Positions 34,561-45,479 of a DNA stretch of 64,000 bases are shown here, piece after piece. Location: contig WNNJ02000178.1 of the NCBI GenBank assembly GCA_012934845.2, forward strand, positions 1 through 64,000, read 5' to 3'. The notes beneath the pieces were generated by a model. That model was not told where the DNA came from. It worked only from the letters and a program-made list of their open reading frames with translations, and searched no databases. This stretch comes from Pomphorhynchus laevis. Taxonomy: Eukaryota > Acanthocephala > Palaeacanthocephala > Echinorhynchida > Pomphorhynchidae. The translations under genes were made by a program, and so were the position numbers. How positions within the stretch are numbered: the first letter of the stretch is position 1; each line of letters opens with the position of its first letter.

Positions 34561-35490
34561 TGATTTATTTTCCCGCTAATTATTTTAAATTTATTTTCAT
34601 AATATTTAATTATTTTATATATTTAACTATTTTCTGTTTGACGAAACTTTTATAACAATCTAGTTTAAAAATTTATTAAATTATTTAAATGATTTTGAAG
34701 AAAGCCAATATTAATACAAATAGTTGCAATTCATAAAAATAAAGATAAATAAATACAAGAATTTATACAATTTATTATTATATCAAGTTAAAATTAAAAA
34801 TTGAAATTTAAAATAAAAGCCAAATTTTATAAATTGACTAATAAATAACATATGATGTATCAGAATAAGGATTTGAGGTAATCAGTAGGAACTGATATGG
34901 TTTCAGGTTCCGTCCCTTATTCTTGATATAAATTATATAAAATCTTATAAAAATAATAATATTAAAAATATAATATAAATATTAATATAACATAATAATA
35001 TAACATATTAATATAACATAATAATATAACATATTAATATTACATATTCTTATAAAGAATATGTTATATTCTTTATAGAATATGAACATATTCATATTCT
35101 ATAAAACTTTAAAAACCGGCAGCTATAATTGGCTACTATTATCTCCCATTGGAACACCTTTTTTATGTTAATAAACGCTTTAATGAATCATAACTCAATA
35201 TTTTAAATTTTCACGATCGAAACATCAATTAGTTCAACAAAAATGCGATAAATTCAGCCTTATTATTAAATTCATAAAAATTGACTTTTATTTTAATTTT
35301 TTATTTTAAATTGATATAAATATATATTGCATAAAACATTATATAGCTATTTATTATTTATCTTTATTTTTATTTATATATCGTGTAAAATACTTAGACT
35401 CAGTTAGCTGATCTGATTCTTCTGTTGACAAGTTATTATTGACTGCGGACTTTGTTTTCGCGGTAATTATTCTGATACAACGTCTGTTAT
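34560..35490 (-). mobile_element. Mosaic of decayed PLE fragments
   Basis: 34585-34735 matches the RT C-terminal helices on the minus strand, 34760-34930 a tail, and 35085-35170 the RT motif region equivalent to the VPMGGNSSPII segment. In plus orientation, 35385-35430 holds the family terminus and 35465-35490 a tail word (ACAACGTCTGTTAT). Between 34935 and 35060 is an AT-only tract of repeated TAATATAACA. The pieces are too decayed for one element. Confidence 0.6.
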
Positions 35491-35916
35491 AACTTCTGTC
35501 AGAAATAATGAATTTATGTATTCTTGAAACAACATTATTTTTCTGCTATATTTTAAGCAAGTTGAATTGATTTTTTTTTCCTATAATTTTACAATAACAA
35601 CAAAATCTTATAACATATAATTATTTATTATTTATAATTTATTAATTTATTTATTATTTATAATTATTTATCTTTTTTCTTTTCTTTATTTTTGTTTTTA
35701 CGACAAATTTCGCTTCCCTGCTTATAAATCGTCTAACACTTGAAGTTGTTGAGAGGAGCTGGTAGATGTCAGAGGAGCTGGTAAGAAAGCTGAAGACGTA
35801 CTAGCTAGTTCAAGAGATAACCTTCAGTTGATCGACACAAGTGTTTCTGCATAATCGTTGTTGTGACGATTTAAGATCTAAAATCTTCATGAGATGCATG
35901 TCTTCTATTCCAAATG

Positions 35917-37527
35917 TGAAATACGAAAATTGTCTACATTAAACCAATTTGTAATGTACAAATTGGTTTAAGTTAAACTTAAATCGTATTTACTTTAAAC
36001 TTTAAATGGTATTTATTTATTACGAAAGATGAATAATTTTCAATGAAGGTAAATCTATGCAAATTAATTCAAAAAGGATTTCATTCCTATAGTTTGCTAC
36101 TAACACTATTTTCATATTTGTTTTTACTTGTGATAGATTTTTAAAAAATATCTTAATAATATCTTATTAATAATAATTAATAATTATCTCTGCATTATTT
36201 TAACAAAATATTCACAATAGGGTTCTCGTGAATGGACCCGTGAATATTTCAGTCATCAATTCGAGCACATTTCATAGCCGAGTAAACGCTATTATTATCA
36301 AACCCTATCTTATTTTTCGAAGACCTGGGATTCATCATGCAATCTACGCAGCATGTGCTATGTCAAAGCCAATTCGCCTCTTCAAACGGCTAAGAATGTC
36401 TGCGTAAGGCTGATGATTATGTTAAGCCTGTTTGGGGCGATAAGCCGGATGAGTTGCATGGCCGTTTTGCCGATTCCACTGGAAATATAAAAAATCGTGG
36501 GGACGAAAATTCCATGTTTAATTAGAGTTACTCATTCCTCATATTTTAAACGCTTCCGAGTTTAATTGTACTGAAGGAAGATAGTAGTGCTCTATTGATG
36601 TTCGATTGAGCAAAAGGTGAAAAAATGTTTACGTCCAGGAACGTACGCTCGAATCGTTCATATTTTTAAACCAGAACACACAACATCTAAACGTGCATTG
36701 CATTCTCTCGCAGTGAATTCATTTTCAAATATCATTGCGTCAGGAATGATAAGATTGTATGCGTAAGGCTGATGATAATGTTGAGCCTGTTTGGTGGCGA
36801 TAAAATATATTAATAATTATTAATAATTATCAATTCCTTTATGTAATGAGTAATTAAGAAATTACGGAGTAATTAATAGGAATACTAAGTAACTAAATAG
36901 TTTAATACAACGACTTTTATTCAGAATCCTTAATTGTGTTTATGATTTCTGTTAATATTAATTTTACGTTTACGTATTATGAATACACTTTATTACTCAC
37001 AAATGTCATTTGGTTTCATTAAATGTAAATATGATTTTTTTAAATATGATATTATAAAATTTTGCATTTTTTAAACATACGCTCTTCTAGTTGATTATTT
37101 TTATGCATGTTATTACAAAGTTGTAAAGTAGTGTACATTTAAAAAAAACCAAACATGTGGAACTTTATTTATTAAAAAGTTTCTTTATTCATCACGCTTA
37201 CAAATGCATTGTGCTGGTTATTTTTAGACTTTTACTGAGCTTGTTGTCAGCCCGAAATATCACAGATGATTTTGACTTTCATCATAGACGTTATGTGTGA
37301 AATACGAAAATTGTCTATATTTAGCTGTAGTTATTTGTAATGTACAAATTTGTTAAAGTTACATCCTTTAAACTTTAAATCGTATTTATTTATAACGAAA
37401 GATGAATAATTTCCAATGAAGGTAAATCTATGCAAATTAATTCAAAAAAGATTTCATTGCTATAGTTTGTTATTAACACTATTTTCATATTTGTTTTTAC
37501 TTGTGATAGATTTTTAAAAAATATCGC
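35917..37527. repeat. 235-bp direct repeats flanking 1.1 kb
   Basis: 35917-36152 and 37291-37527 are direct repeats, about 88% alike by eye, starting TGTGAAATACGAAAATTGTC and ending TTTTTAAAAAATATC. The DNA between them is less AT-rich at 36220-36790 and contains another internal direct repeat (GCGTAAGGCTGATGAT near 36398 and 36758). No known coding domain could be read. It could be a segmental duplication or the ends of an unidentified, old mobile element. Confidence 0.6.
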
Positions 37528-37529
37528 CA

Positions 37530-38600
37530 AAAGTTTATAAATATAATTTTATGGAGAAATTGATATATCTTACGAAGATACAACTGTAAATTGCTAAATT
37601 TGTAAATTGCTGAATTGCAAATTTAACAGATAAATTAGCTTAAAGAATATAAATTAAGTTAGATTGAACAATTGAAAACAATTTGTAATGTTTTAGAGAC
37701 GAAATGGTTGAAATCCCAACCATATGTTGCTGTTGATTACCTCATTTTTGGTATTAAAACATGTCGCTTTTGAACATTCGATTGTAGATAAAATCTTAAT
37801 ATAATTTTAATATTTAGTTTCGATATAAGAAAATACGTAACACGGTAATTCTAGATCTGTGATATTAAATAAGCACAATTTAATAAAGTGTAGCATCAGA
37901 TTTCACTCTTACGCTTAAATCTAAGTGAAGATAATTAATAAATTTTCAATAAAAATTTTTAATAAAATCTGTCAAACAGTTTATAAAATCTTTTTATTAA
38001 TTTTTTATAAAATCACAGTTACATAGTTACATCATACAGTTTAGCTCACATCGATTTATATAAAAAATAACTTCTTACCTTATTAGTAAAGTATTAATTA
38101 TTTTGTTAATATTAAAAATAAAATTACGTTATTTTATTGTTATGCATTTTATGTATTTTATTTTTATGCCACAAAAATAAGCAGAGATTATAACCATTAT
38201 CTCAAAATCAAGTGCTTGATCAAATACTACAAAATACAAAATTTTCTAAAATTTATTTCAGCGACATGATGCCCACGTTCTATGTATTTTGGTATTTTGA
38301 ATGGTTTCAAGATCTAATGAAAACTTTTAGATTTTGACAAATTGAATTTGCAAATTGGAACTATATAATGTTTAAACAATTGTTAAAATGAATTACTAAT
38401 AAAATAATAATTAATAAAATAGTTAGATTTTATAAATTTATAGAATATGAATAAAATATATAAATAAAAAATATATTAAGATATAAAATATGTTTGATAA
38501 ATATTATGTTTGATAAATAATTTTATATTTTATTAAATATTCCCAATAAAATTATTCTTAATAGATAAAATTATTCTTAATTATTCAATTAAATAAATTG
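37530..38600. other. No gene seen
   Basis: This is AT-rich DNA with TAAAAT and ATAAAAT simple repeats and no credible ORF. Confidence 0.5.
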
Positions 38601-38604
38601 TTAA

Positions 38605-38741
38605 TTAGACAAAAAAAGATGTTTCAATAAGAGGTAATAGTAGCCCAATTATATCTGACTTATTTTTAAGCTTTATAGAATATAAATGTTTTCGTAACTG
38701 TGAAAAATAAATCTAAACTGAAATATATGTTTCGATATATA
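38605..38741 (+). mobile_element. PLE RT fragment, left member of inverted pair
   Basis: The plus strand reads RGNSSPIISDLFLSFIEYKC, matching the RT motif region of the 57.3 kb copy, and runs on to about 38740. The same roughly 110 bases occur in exact or nearly exact inverted form at 39820-39930, so the pair brackets the 380-bp repeats and the palindrome. Confidence 0.7.
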
Positions 38742-39275
38742 TATACTAAATGGTGTTGCTTGATAGACTGGACTTCGATTCACGACTTTCAGTCACCATG
38801 TCACTTCTAGACGACCACTTCAGCATCGAAATGATGAGTACCCGGCAACACTCATCAGTAGAATAAGGTACACACTGGTCGTTTCGGTTGCCTGTGTGAC
38901 ATTGTGAATAAAGGCGTTTCCGACACTTTGCTAAATTGTCTGAGGATTTCGCTCTTAACCAGATCGAATTGCTATGTGGACCATCCTTAAACACTAGGCA
39001 GAGGTTGTTGCTGAATTGTCGCTGCACTCGTTGGATCCTAAATGGATACGGCAGGTATAATAGTAATGCACGAATGTGCTGAGTAGACAACGGTCCAGGA
39101 TTTCTTACGAAATACGGCATTTATACTAAATAGTGTTGCTTGATAGACTGGACTTCGATTCACGACTTTCAGTCACCATGTCACTTCTAGACGACCACTT
39201 CAGCATCGAAATGATGAGTACCCGGCAACACTCATCAGTAGAATGAGGTACACACTGGTCGTTTCGGTTGCCTGT
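38742..39275 (+). repeat. 380-bp tandem unit, one full and one partial copy
   Basis: The sequence starting TATACTAAATGGTGTTGC at 38742 recurs at 39122 (TATACTAAATAGTGTTGC), giving a 380-bp period. The second copy stops after about 154 bp where the palindrome starts. The 154-bp overlap differs at only two or three bases. The copy at 50.8 kb spans a unit junction, showing that head-to-tail arrays existed. The open minus-strand frame across the unit (39120-38746) has no domain and is probably incidental. Confidence 0.8.
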
Positions 39276-39280
39276 ATATA

Positions 39281-39734
39281 TATTGAATAGTTGCTAGGTC
39301 ACACAAGGTGACTTTCGCATTGAAAACCAGCTACAGAATCCTTCCTTCATGATATCCAATTCCATACACCCTGACTACTAACGGCACCATTGCCACATCC
39401 GTTTTCGTTTTTCCCGCTTTTTGCCACACGTTGGTAGCCCCTGGCTCGTCAGAAGGCTGACTACCAACTCTTCACCTTTTGAAACTTGACACATCCGAGA
39501 TTCGAGCTGTCGAATCTCGGATGTGTCAAGTTTCAAAAGGTGAAGAGTTGGTAGTCAGCCTTCTGACGAGCCCGGGGCTACCAACATGTGGCAAAAAGCG
39601 GGCGAAACGAAAACGGCTGTGGCAATGGTGCCGTTAGTAGTCAGGGTGTATGGAATTGGATATCATGAAGGAAGGATTCTGTAGCTGGTTTTCAATGCGA
39701 AAGTCACCTTGTGTGACCTAGCAACTATTCAATA
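39281..39734. repeat. 454-bp near-perfect palindromic element
   Basis: Left arm 39281-39505 and right arm 39510-39734 are inverted copies of 225 bp with the same length and only about six mismatches, around a four-base loop (GCTG). The ends read TATTGAATAGTTGC and GCAACTATTCAATA, so TA flanks with TTGAATAG terminal repeats are possible, as for Tc1/mariner-type non-autonomous foldbacks. No transposase is inside. GC is much higher than the surroundings. The transcript of either strand would form one long hairpin. Confidence 0.9.
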
Positions 39735-39819
39735 CATAGATAAGCATACATAAAAGGATCAGCAGTCCCGATTTCAATCGATCTTTATGATCCCATAAGA
39801 AACACTATGTATATTCAAT

Positions 39820-40000
39820 ATATCGAAACAAATATTTCAGTTTAGATTTATTTTTCACAGTTACGAAAACATTTATATTCTATAAAGCTTAAAAATAAGT
39901 CAGATATAATTGGACTACTATTACCTCTTATTGAAATTGAAAATATAAAAATTTTATTTTTATTATATATACTGTTCAAAGGAGAAATAGAACGACCAAG
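39820..40000 (-). mobile_element. PLE RT fragment, right member of inverted pair
   Basis: The minus strand reads IRGNSSPIISDLFLSFIEYK again. It mirrors 38605-38741. Identity appears close to complete over the shared part, so the inverted duplication is recent. Confidence 0.7.
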
Positions 40001-40022
40001 AAAGAACAAATTGATTTTTATA

Positions 40023-40049
40023 AGACGTTTCGGCCGAAGCATTCTTCAA
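40023..40049 (-). ncRNA. Hammerhead-like core remnant
   Basis: The minus strand reads TTGAAGA, a short stem segment with a TTCG, then GCCGAAACGTC. The CTGANGA-stem-GAAA order is kept, with the first base changed C to T. It occurs at the junction between inverted and direct PLE pieces, as expected for a PLE terminal repeat. Confidence 0.4.
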
Positions 40050-40260
40050 TTTAACGTAATATATATAGGTAGCCTTATTCTTAATAAAACTAATATTAAT
40101 GACAAAGAAAGTGATTCGGAAGGTGTATATCTAGATATGAGCATTAAATTAACATCAATTAAAACTATTTTTATTTATATCGTAAAGATGACATTTAAAT
40201 TTACGAGAAACATATGTTTGCATTATCATTAATGCATACCACATGAATTGTACGTCATTA
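40050..40260 (+). mobile_element. PLE RT C-terminal fragment
   Basis: The plus strand reads SLILNKTNINDKE and, after a small insertion, GVYLDMSIKLT, then a frame change and the HMPHE-like relic of the C-terminal region. It is homologous to 57100-57150 on the other strand. A tail-like word follows near 40310-40400. Confidence 0.65.
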
Positions 40261-40749
40261 GAACGTGTTTGTTTCTCTTCTATAACAGGTTGAAGGATGG
40301 TGACTGAAATCCATGACTTTTAATTCTTATTCTGATACATCGTATATCATTTATTTGTAAATTCATAAAAATTGATATTTAAATTTCAATTTTAAAACAT
40401 ATCATATGTAATGTAATTTCATTTTATTCAAATTAAAATATTGTTGCATATTAATGTCCTTAATTAGCATTCACACATTGTAAAAGTGGTATGAAACAAA
40501 AACACTCGAACTAAACGAACGAATGCGCTATCTGAATGCGCCACCTACCTACCTAAAGGCAAGATAAATTCTGTTTAAAGAGGCAGCAACTATAATGAAA
40601 GATTTCATAAATAGTTTATTTTTAAAAGAGTTAAGTAAAAAAGCTTATTAACGAAAGCGCAACCTGAATGATTGTGTCTTTTGCCAAGGTTACACAAACT
40701 ATGCACACACTGTCCAGGACGTCCAATTATAAGCAATAGCATATAATTG

Positions 40750-40777
40750 CAAGCTATTGCTTATAAGCAATAGCTTG
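40750..40777. repeat. 28-bp perfect palindrome
   Basis: The 14 bases CAAGCTATTGCTTA are followed directly by their exact reverse complement. The surrounding 40400-41930 holds no recognisable gene. 40900-41060 is GC-richer and unassigned, and the open frame at 41359-41553 is low complexity. Confidence 0.7.
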
Positions 40778-41949
40778 AAAGAGATGGTATATCACGAATA
40801 TATAGAATAAATAGCGAAAATGCTAAAGACCGTATGGCAAAATAATATATTCATCTTTTTCTTTAGCCTTTATCCAGCTTTGAGGCGAGATCGGCTACGT
40901 AAGATTTGGTTCTCCATTACGCCCTATTCAGAGCCAGAAGTCTTGAGCGTCGATTGAGACGTCCTGCGGTAAGTCTGAGAAGTCTAAGATGACTGAAAGT
41001 CCTAAGAAGTTTTGAGAATCCTGCCGCGTCGATTACAGTGTATGACCTAGCTCCAGTACGAAAATTGAAGAACTTTACCATTGATAACGACTTTCAGTCG
41101 TTATCACTCAGAAGAACAGTTGAATAATGGATTAACTTCACCCAGAAGAACAGTTGAATGAATGAATTAAATACCTAACTAATTCATCACCTTTAATGTT
41201 TAAGAAAGAGCAAAAGAACAATTTCATTTTTATGAAATTCTACATTGAAACATTAAGAAACGTTGAAACATCTAACCTGAAATTAACATTCATTAACATT
41301 CATTAACCGAAAACCGAAATTGAAAGAAACAAATTAAGTCAAAACTTAATTTGAATTTATGAATAAACTTAACATGAATCAATGTCGTATTACAATACCA
41401 TCAATCCACAATATCAAAAAAAATATTAAATACATCAAGGGTAATACCATAATAATTCACAAAACTATAAACGGAGTTTATATATCAAAGCGAAAAAAAC
41501 ACAACGGACAAAGTAAGACATTCAATGATAACAAATACCTTTGTTTCAAATAGATGAAGCAAATAGATGGTACGTTACAAAGACAAAATAATTATAAGTT
41601 CAAAAGTTACTTGTATTCGAACTCATATGACACGTGTAATACTTCTGAGAGACCGGCCATCAGATGAACCATAGAGCTAACAATCGAAGATTTGATATCT
41701 GACAAAAGCGCATTGATTGAGTTGTTGAACACATGGTTTGTAATCCTGAACATGTTGTGCCAAGTTTTTGGAAAGTGACAGATACAGCCATAAGGAAAAT
41801 GAGAGAGCAATTCTAGGTCGAACAAACAATTAAATTGATAAACAATTAAATACGATTCACATATTTTATTTACCATAAGTTTTCCCAATCATGATTATTC
41901 TGTGCTGATGCAAATATAAATATATGAAATTGAAGAGAAACACCGATTA

Positions 41950-41977
41950 TTGATAAATGCATTTACGCCTTCATCAG
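41950..41977 (-). ncRNA. Hammerhead-like first box and partial stem
   Basis: The minus strand reads CTGATGA then AGGCGTAAATGC, a box followed by a short hairpin, as at 45.4 kb, but no GAAA follows. It is a degenerate core. Confidence 0.3.
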
Positions 41978-42329
41978 TTATTTGTAAGCCGATTCGATAG
42001 CAGTCATTTATTGTTAAGCATTTTAAAAATATATATGCAGTTAAGATGTTAATGTTTTAACCACCGCATCGGATTTCTTTGAATGATTTCTATAGAAAGA
42101 TGTGAATAGAGACAATAGAGACATGTTATTAACAAGAAAAGATTAACATGTCTTATCATTAATAGGACATGTTATTAATAGCTAAATTTATCAAACAAGT
42201 TATCAAATTTATCAGTGTTTTGAAGTAAAAAAACTTATTGTTTCGTCTTTTATTGCCGTGCAATGGCACGCCCGAATTTATCTGAAAGCTGTGCACTGGT
42301 GTAGTTTATTTTTGAACACTATTTGCACT

Positions 42330-42400
42330 ATCATGTTCGAACCTAGGGTCTTTCGATCAGTGGGTACCTTACCACCTAAACTAATCATCTAGTAAAACTA
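42330..42400 (-). tRNA. tRNA-like sequence or SINE head, degenerate
   Basis: On the minus strand an A-box-like TTAGTTTAGGTGGTAAGG is followed about 30 bases later by a B-box-like AGGTTCGAACATG, the spacing of a tRNA gene. The acceptor ends (ACTA and TAGT) pair only in part and the anticodon stem is not convincing. It is therefore more likely a tRNA pseudogene or the head of a tRNA-derived SINE than a working tRNA. Confidence 0.35.
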
Positions 42401-42524
42401 GAAATTCTTCAGTATATGCAACCTTCAATGTGATGAATTTCTGATGAGGATATATAAAATCGATGCTGATGATTTTTTGATATATTCTTTCATTTATTTG
42501 CAAATTTTGCTAGATCACACAAAG

Positions 42525-42950
42525 AGCTTTAGGTTATGACCGAAAGGATAAGATCTCGGATACATGTGACCGAAATAAGATTTTTTCGAGGTGTGGCTGG
42601 TCTTAGACTGAGACATAAGGTCGAACATTTGGTCATTAGGGATGGACGCGGAGTAAAATCGCTGCTTATCCAAATCGCAGTAAGTCAGTTGAGATGGCTA
42701 CGACACATTCTGAGGATGTCTAGGGATCGCCTCCCTCGGACGGTTTTTCAGACCGAACTTTCTGGAAAAAGATCTCGAGGTAAACCTTGATACCGTTGGA
42801 GATGTCAAATCTCGAAACTGGCCGAAGACCGCCTTGGGCTAACTGAAAGAGAACTCTGGATTGTCGCCCAGGATCGCGATGTCTAAAGTAGTTTAGTTTG
42901 TGCACTGCCTCCACGACCAAACACCAGAAGCAGTGGTTTGACATGAAAAA
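42525..42950 (+). mobile_element. Rex1/CR1-like LINE, 3' fragment
   Basis: The plus frame reads MTERIRSRIHVTEIRFFRGV, then AVSQLRWLRHILRMSRDRLP, then after a stop RWRCQISKLAEDRLGLTE and the shared 3' end. It aligns with the C-terminal part of the 24-27 kb copy. The 5' breakpoint at about 42525 follows a GCTAGATCACACAAAG word that resembles the palindrome's terminal sequence. Confidence 0.75.
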
Positions 42951-45355
42951 TATCACTAAATGCTATGAAATGATATGCTTATAATCTAGAAATTTTTTCG
43001 GAGATATCAGTTCAAGTAATAAAAATCTTAATTTCAATTATTTTAAAATATAATAGAGTAATTTTACTCAATTAAACAGATATTACTTGAAATTTTCAGG
43101 ATAAGACAAAATTATAATTAAAAATATAATTTCAAAATGCTAAATTGTTCTGAATAGAATAAATGGCTTTTTATTTGAATTCAAATATTTTAGCAAAATA
43201 GCAATCAAATTTTAAATTAAAAACAAATTTTCAAATTATAACATGTACACATTGTTTCATTTTTAATTCTACGATTTAATTCTTGTTAATCGATCGTAGG
43301 CATATACTTATAATTTAATGTAATAAAATATTATTAGTTATTAAAAATTATTAGTTTCATATTATTTAGATAAAATAATATGTGAATTTTATTGATACAT
43401 TTTTTAAAAATATTGAAACTTGATCTGGAAGAAATTACGCACACTTTTAAAAACTTGGTATAACCTTTGGAAGTTATGGGAAGGGACTAAAATATTTAAG
43501 AAGATGCTCGACACCATCTGCAATTAAACGTCATTATGAGATAGGCCCGAGTTTCGATGATAGTATCGAAGTATCAAGTATCTTGTCAAATACTTCTCCC
43601 GCTTTCCCCCTTAAGGGGGAATATTAAAATACTTTTCCCCCATCCCCATAGTAAAGAGGATCAGTAGTGTTTAAATATTTCTACCTATGGGAAAAGAAAC
43701 AAAGTATTGGAAAATATGCTACGTACAAGCTTGCAAATTCTGGAGCAACCAAACTACTCATCGCCATACCGATCTTTTGCTAATTGATTTTGAAATTCAA
43801 ATGTATTTGATCGTAGAAAGAGCTCGAGGAGGGCGGTATAGATTTTAGTCGTTCGTTCGGTATATTGGGATTGTTTTAGCCATTTACGAATACATTCCAC
43901 CCATTTTGTTTGGTCTATGCATGTGTATAGTGACTTTATATCGAGCGTTATTAGCTGAGCATTATCAGGGATTTTGACTTTTACTTCGTGGAATTTACGC
44001 ATTAAATCATATGTGCTTTCTATGTAGGAGGGTCATACCTTTAGGATGAGGCAAAGCTCATGGTGTAGCCATTTTGCTAGCTTTTCTGTAGCAGTGCCAA
44101 TATTGCTGATAATTGGTCGTCCCGGACATGGTGTCACATCTTTGTGTATTTTTGGTAATAAGTGCATGTGACCAGGTCGAGGGTCTTTCACAATAATTTC
44201 ATCTGCAATGCCTTTATTTAGGTATTTTTTATACCCGAGTTTACTTTTTCGACAATAAATGCGTTTTCTTCATTTGTTATACTTTCACACGCATTTGTCG
44301 ATAATTGCTTCATACCTTCGCATTCATACTCATTCTTCCTCCATACTACAATTCTACTACCTTTATCGGCTTTTGTACATAAAACGTCTTTTATATTTAT
44401 CAGTTCTATGATAGCAGACAAATTGTAGTCGGATGATATAGCATTTGGTTTCATTTCCATGTCTTTTTGTATATTTTCATTTTTAACAATTCTATTTTGA
44501 TCAGAGCGCATAGATTTTGATCCTTGATGTTCGTAAACATGCCATTCATGGTACTTCGAAGTGTACCATAAAAATAATAATAAATTCCATTCTATGAAAC
44601 TCGAGTGGTTTATGTACAAATTTTAGACCGGGAAAAGAACAGATCTTTGAGCGTCTGTTAGGGAAACTTCAGATGGATTTACTATGCTGTCGATTTTGCA
44701 TACATCCATACGTCTAAATTTGTAGATCGACGGTTGAGTTTCTTACTCGAACATTCCAGCTCATAAGTTTTGACTGTTCTGTTCAACCATCTGGACAGTT
44801 TGCTACATTTTTGTCTAATTAGAAAATTGTATAACTCACAATCTATTTTTCACGGGATAGTGTAAGATTTGTAGCTGTAATAGTCACGTAATATTTTGGT
44901 GCACTGCATCTCAGTTTGCTTAGAAAGATTGTTCCTTTTTGCAAATATTCACAGAATTTGTTTGTTTCTATCACGTTTAAATCAATCTGCATAGCTTTCT
45001 TGATTTCGAGTCCACATGGTGTAATATTGTGAATTTAACAGAATTTTAAGAATCGCTAATCAACAACTACTCTAGTATTTGCCTCACTTACCGGGGTCGC
45101 ACTGAAAGCGATACTAATATTTGTAGGATTAGGTTCATATTTAAACCGGTGCAGATTTGGATCGTCCATCGATGACAATACTAATAGATAGATAATATTA
45201 TATATATTTAAACTAATCAAGGTAAAGACCTATTTATTTTATAAATACTCATACTTATTTTATACTTTTTTATTTATTATATATAATTCTTTATTTAATA
45301 ATAAATTAAGAACCATTGGAAAATACCAAAACTATAGATGTTTTTTAGAAATAGC

Positions 45356-45379
45356 TTTCGGCCTTAATGCCTTCGTCAG
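45356..45379 (-). ncRNA. Hammerhead-like core upstream of PLE RT
   Basis: The minus strand reads CTGACGA (45379-45373), AGGCATTAAGGCC (a GGC/GCC stem), then GAAAG (from 45359). This meets the CUGANGA-helix II-GAAA pattern. Helices I and III cannot be confirmed by eye. The position is about 740 bp upstream of the PLE RT frame. Confidence 0.45.
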
Positions 45380-45479
45380 TTTCTATTGTTAGTATTAATT
45401 TAGAAGAAACTTTTTTACTAGTGACTGGTAAAAAGTTTCCACTAAAAAGTTTAATCGTAATCTTGTCTAAGCCTAAAAC

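Larger units (their letters stand above)
41940..45400 (-). mobile_element. Penelope/Neptune-type PLE, decayed, with hammerhead-like cores at both ends
   Basis: Minus-strand frames at 44619-44218 and 44002-43754, with the piece between, read as a Penelope-type RT: the TKADKGSRIVVW start of the RT core, LLPKIHKDV, GRPIISNIGTATEKL and TLDIKSLYTCID (motif A with the Ser-Leu-Tyr-Thr signature). Motifs B and C were not found. Upstream on the same strand is a hammerhead-like core (45379-45356) and downstream a second, poorer one (41977-41950), fitting the terminal repeats that PLEs carry. A Rex1-like LINE fragment and a tRNA-like piece lie within the 3' half. The endonuclease was not found. Confidence 0.6.

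Noticed and set aside
36398-36790. Transposase-like reading (KADDNVEPVWW) near the internal repeats
   Set aside because: It is a short stretch only; no catalytic motif or terminal repeats support a named family.
35917-37527. LTR retroelement explanation of the direct repeats
   Set aside because: No polyprotein motifs, primer site or target duplication could be seen, so the family is left open.
38746-39120. 124-codon minus-strand open frame across the 380-bp unit
   Set aside because: It follows the repeat unit exactly, has no domain, and is absent in the diverged copies at 27.9 and 50.8 kb.
38742-39275. Hammerhead ribozyme in the 380-bp unit (CTGATGA and GAAAC on the minus strand)
   Set aside because: The boxes are in the wrong order for a cis hammerhead, about 22 nt apart. 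CTGATGA is better explained as one strand of the local hairpin TGATGAGT/ACTCATCA.
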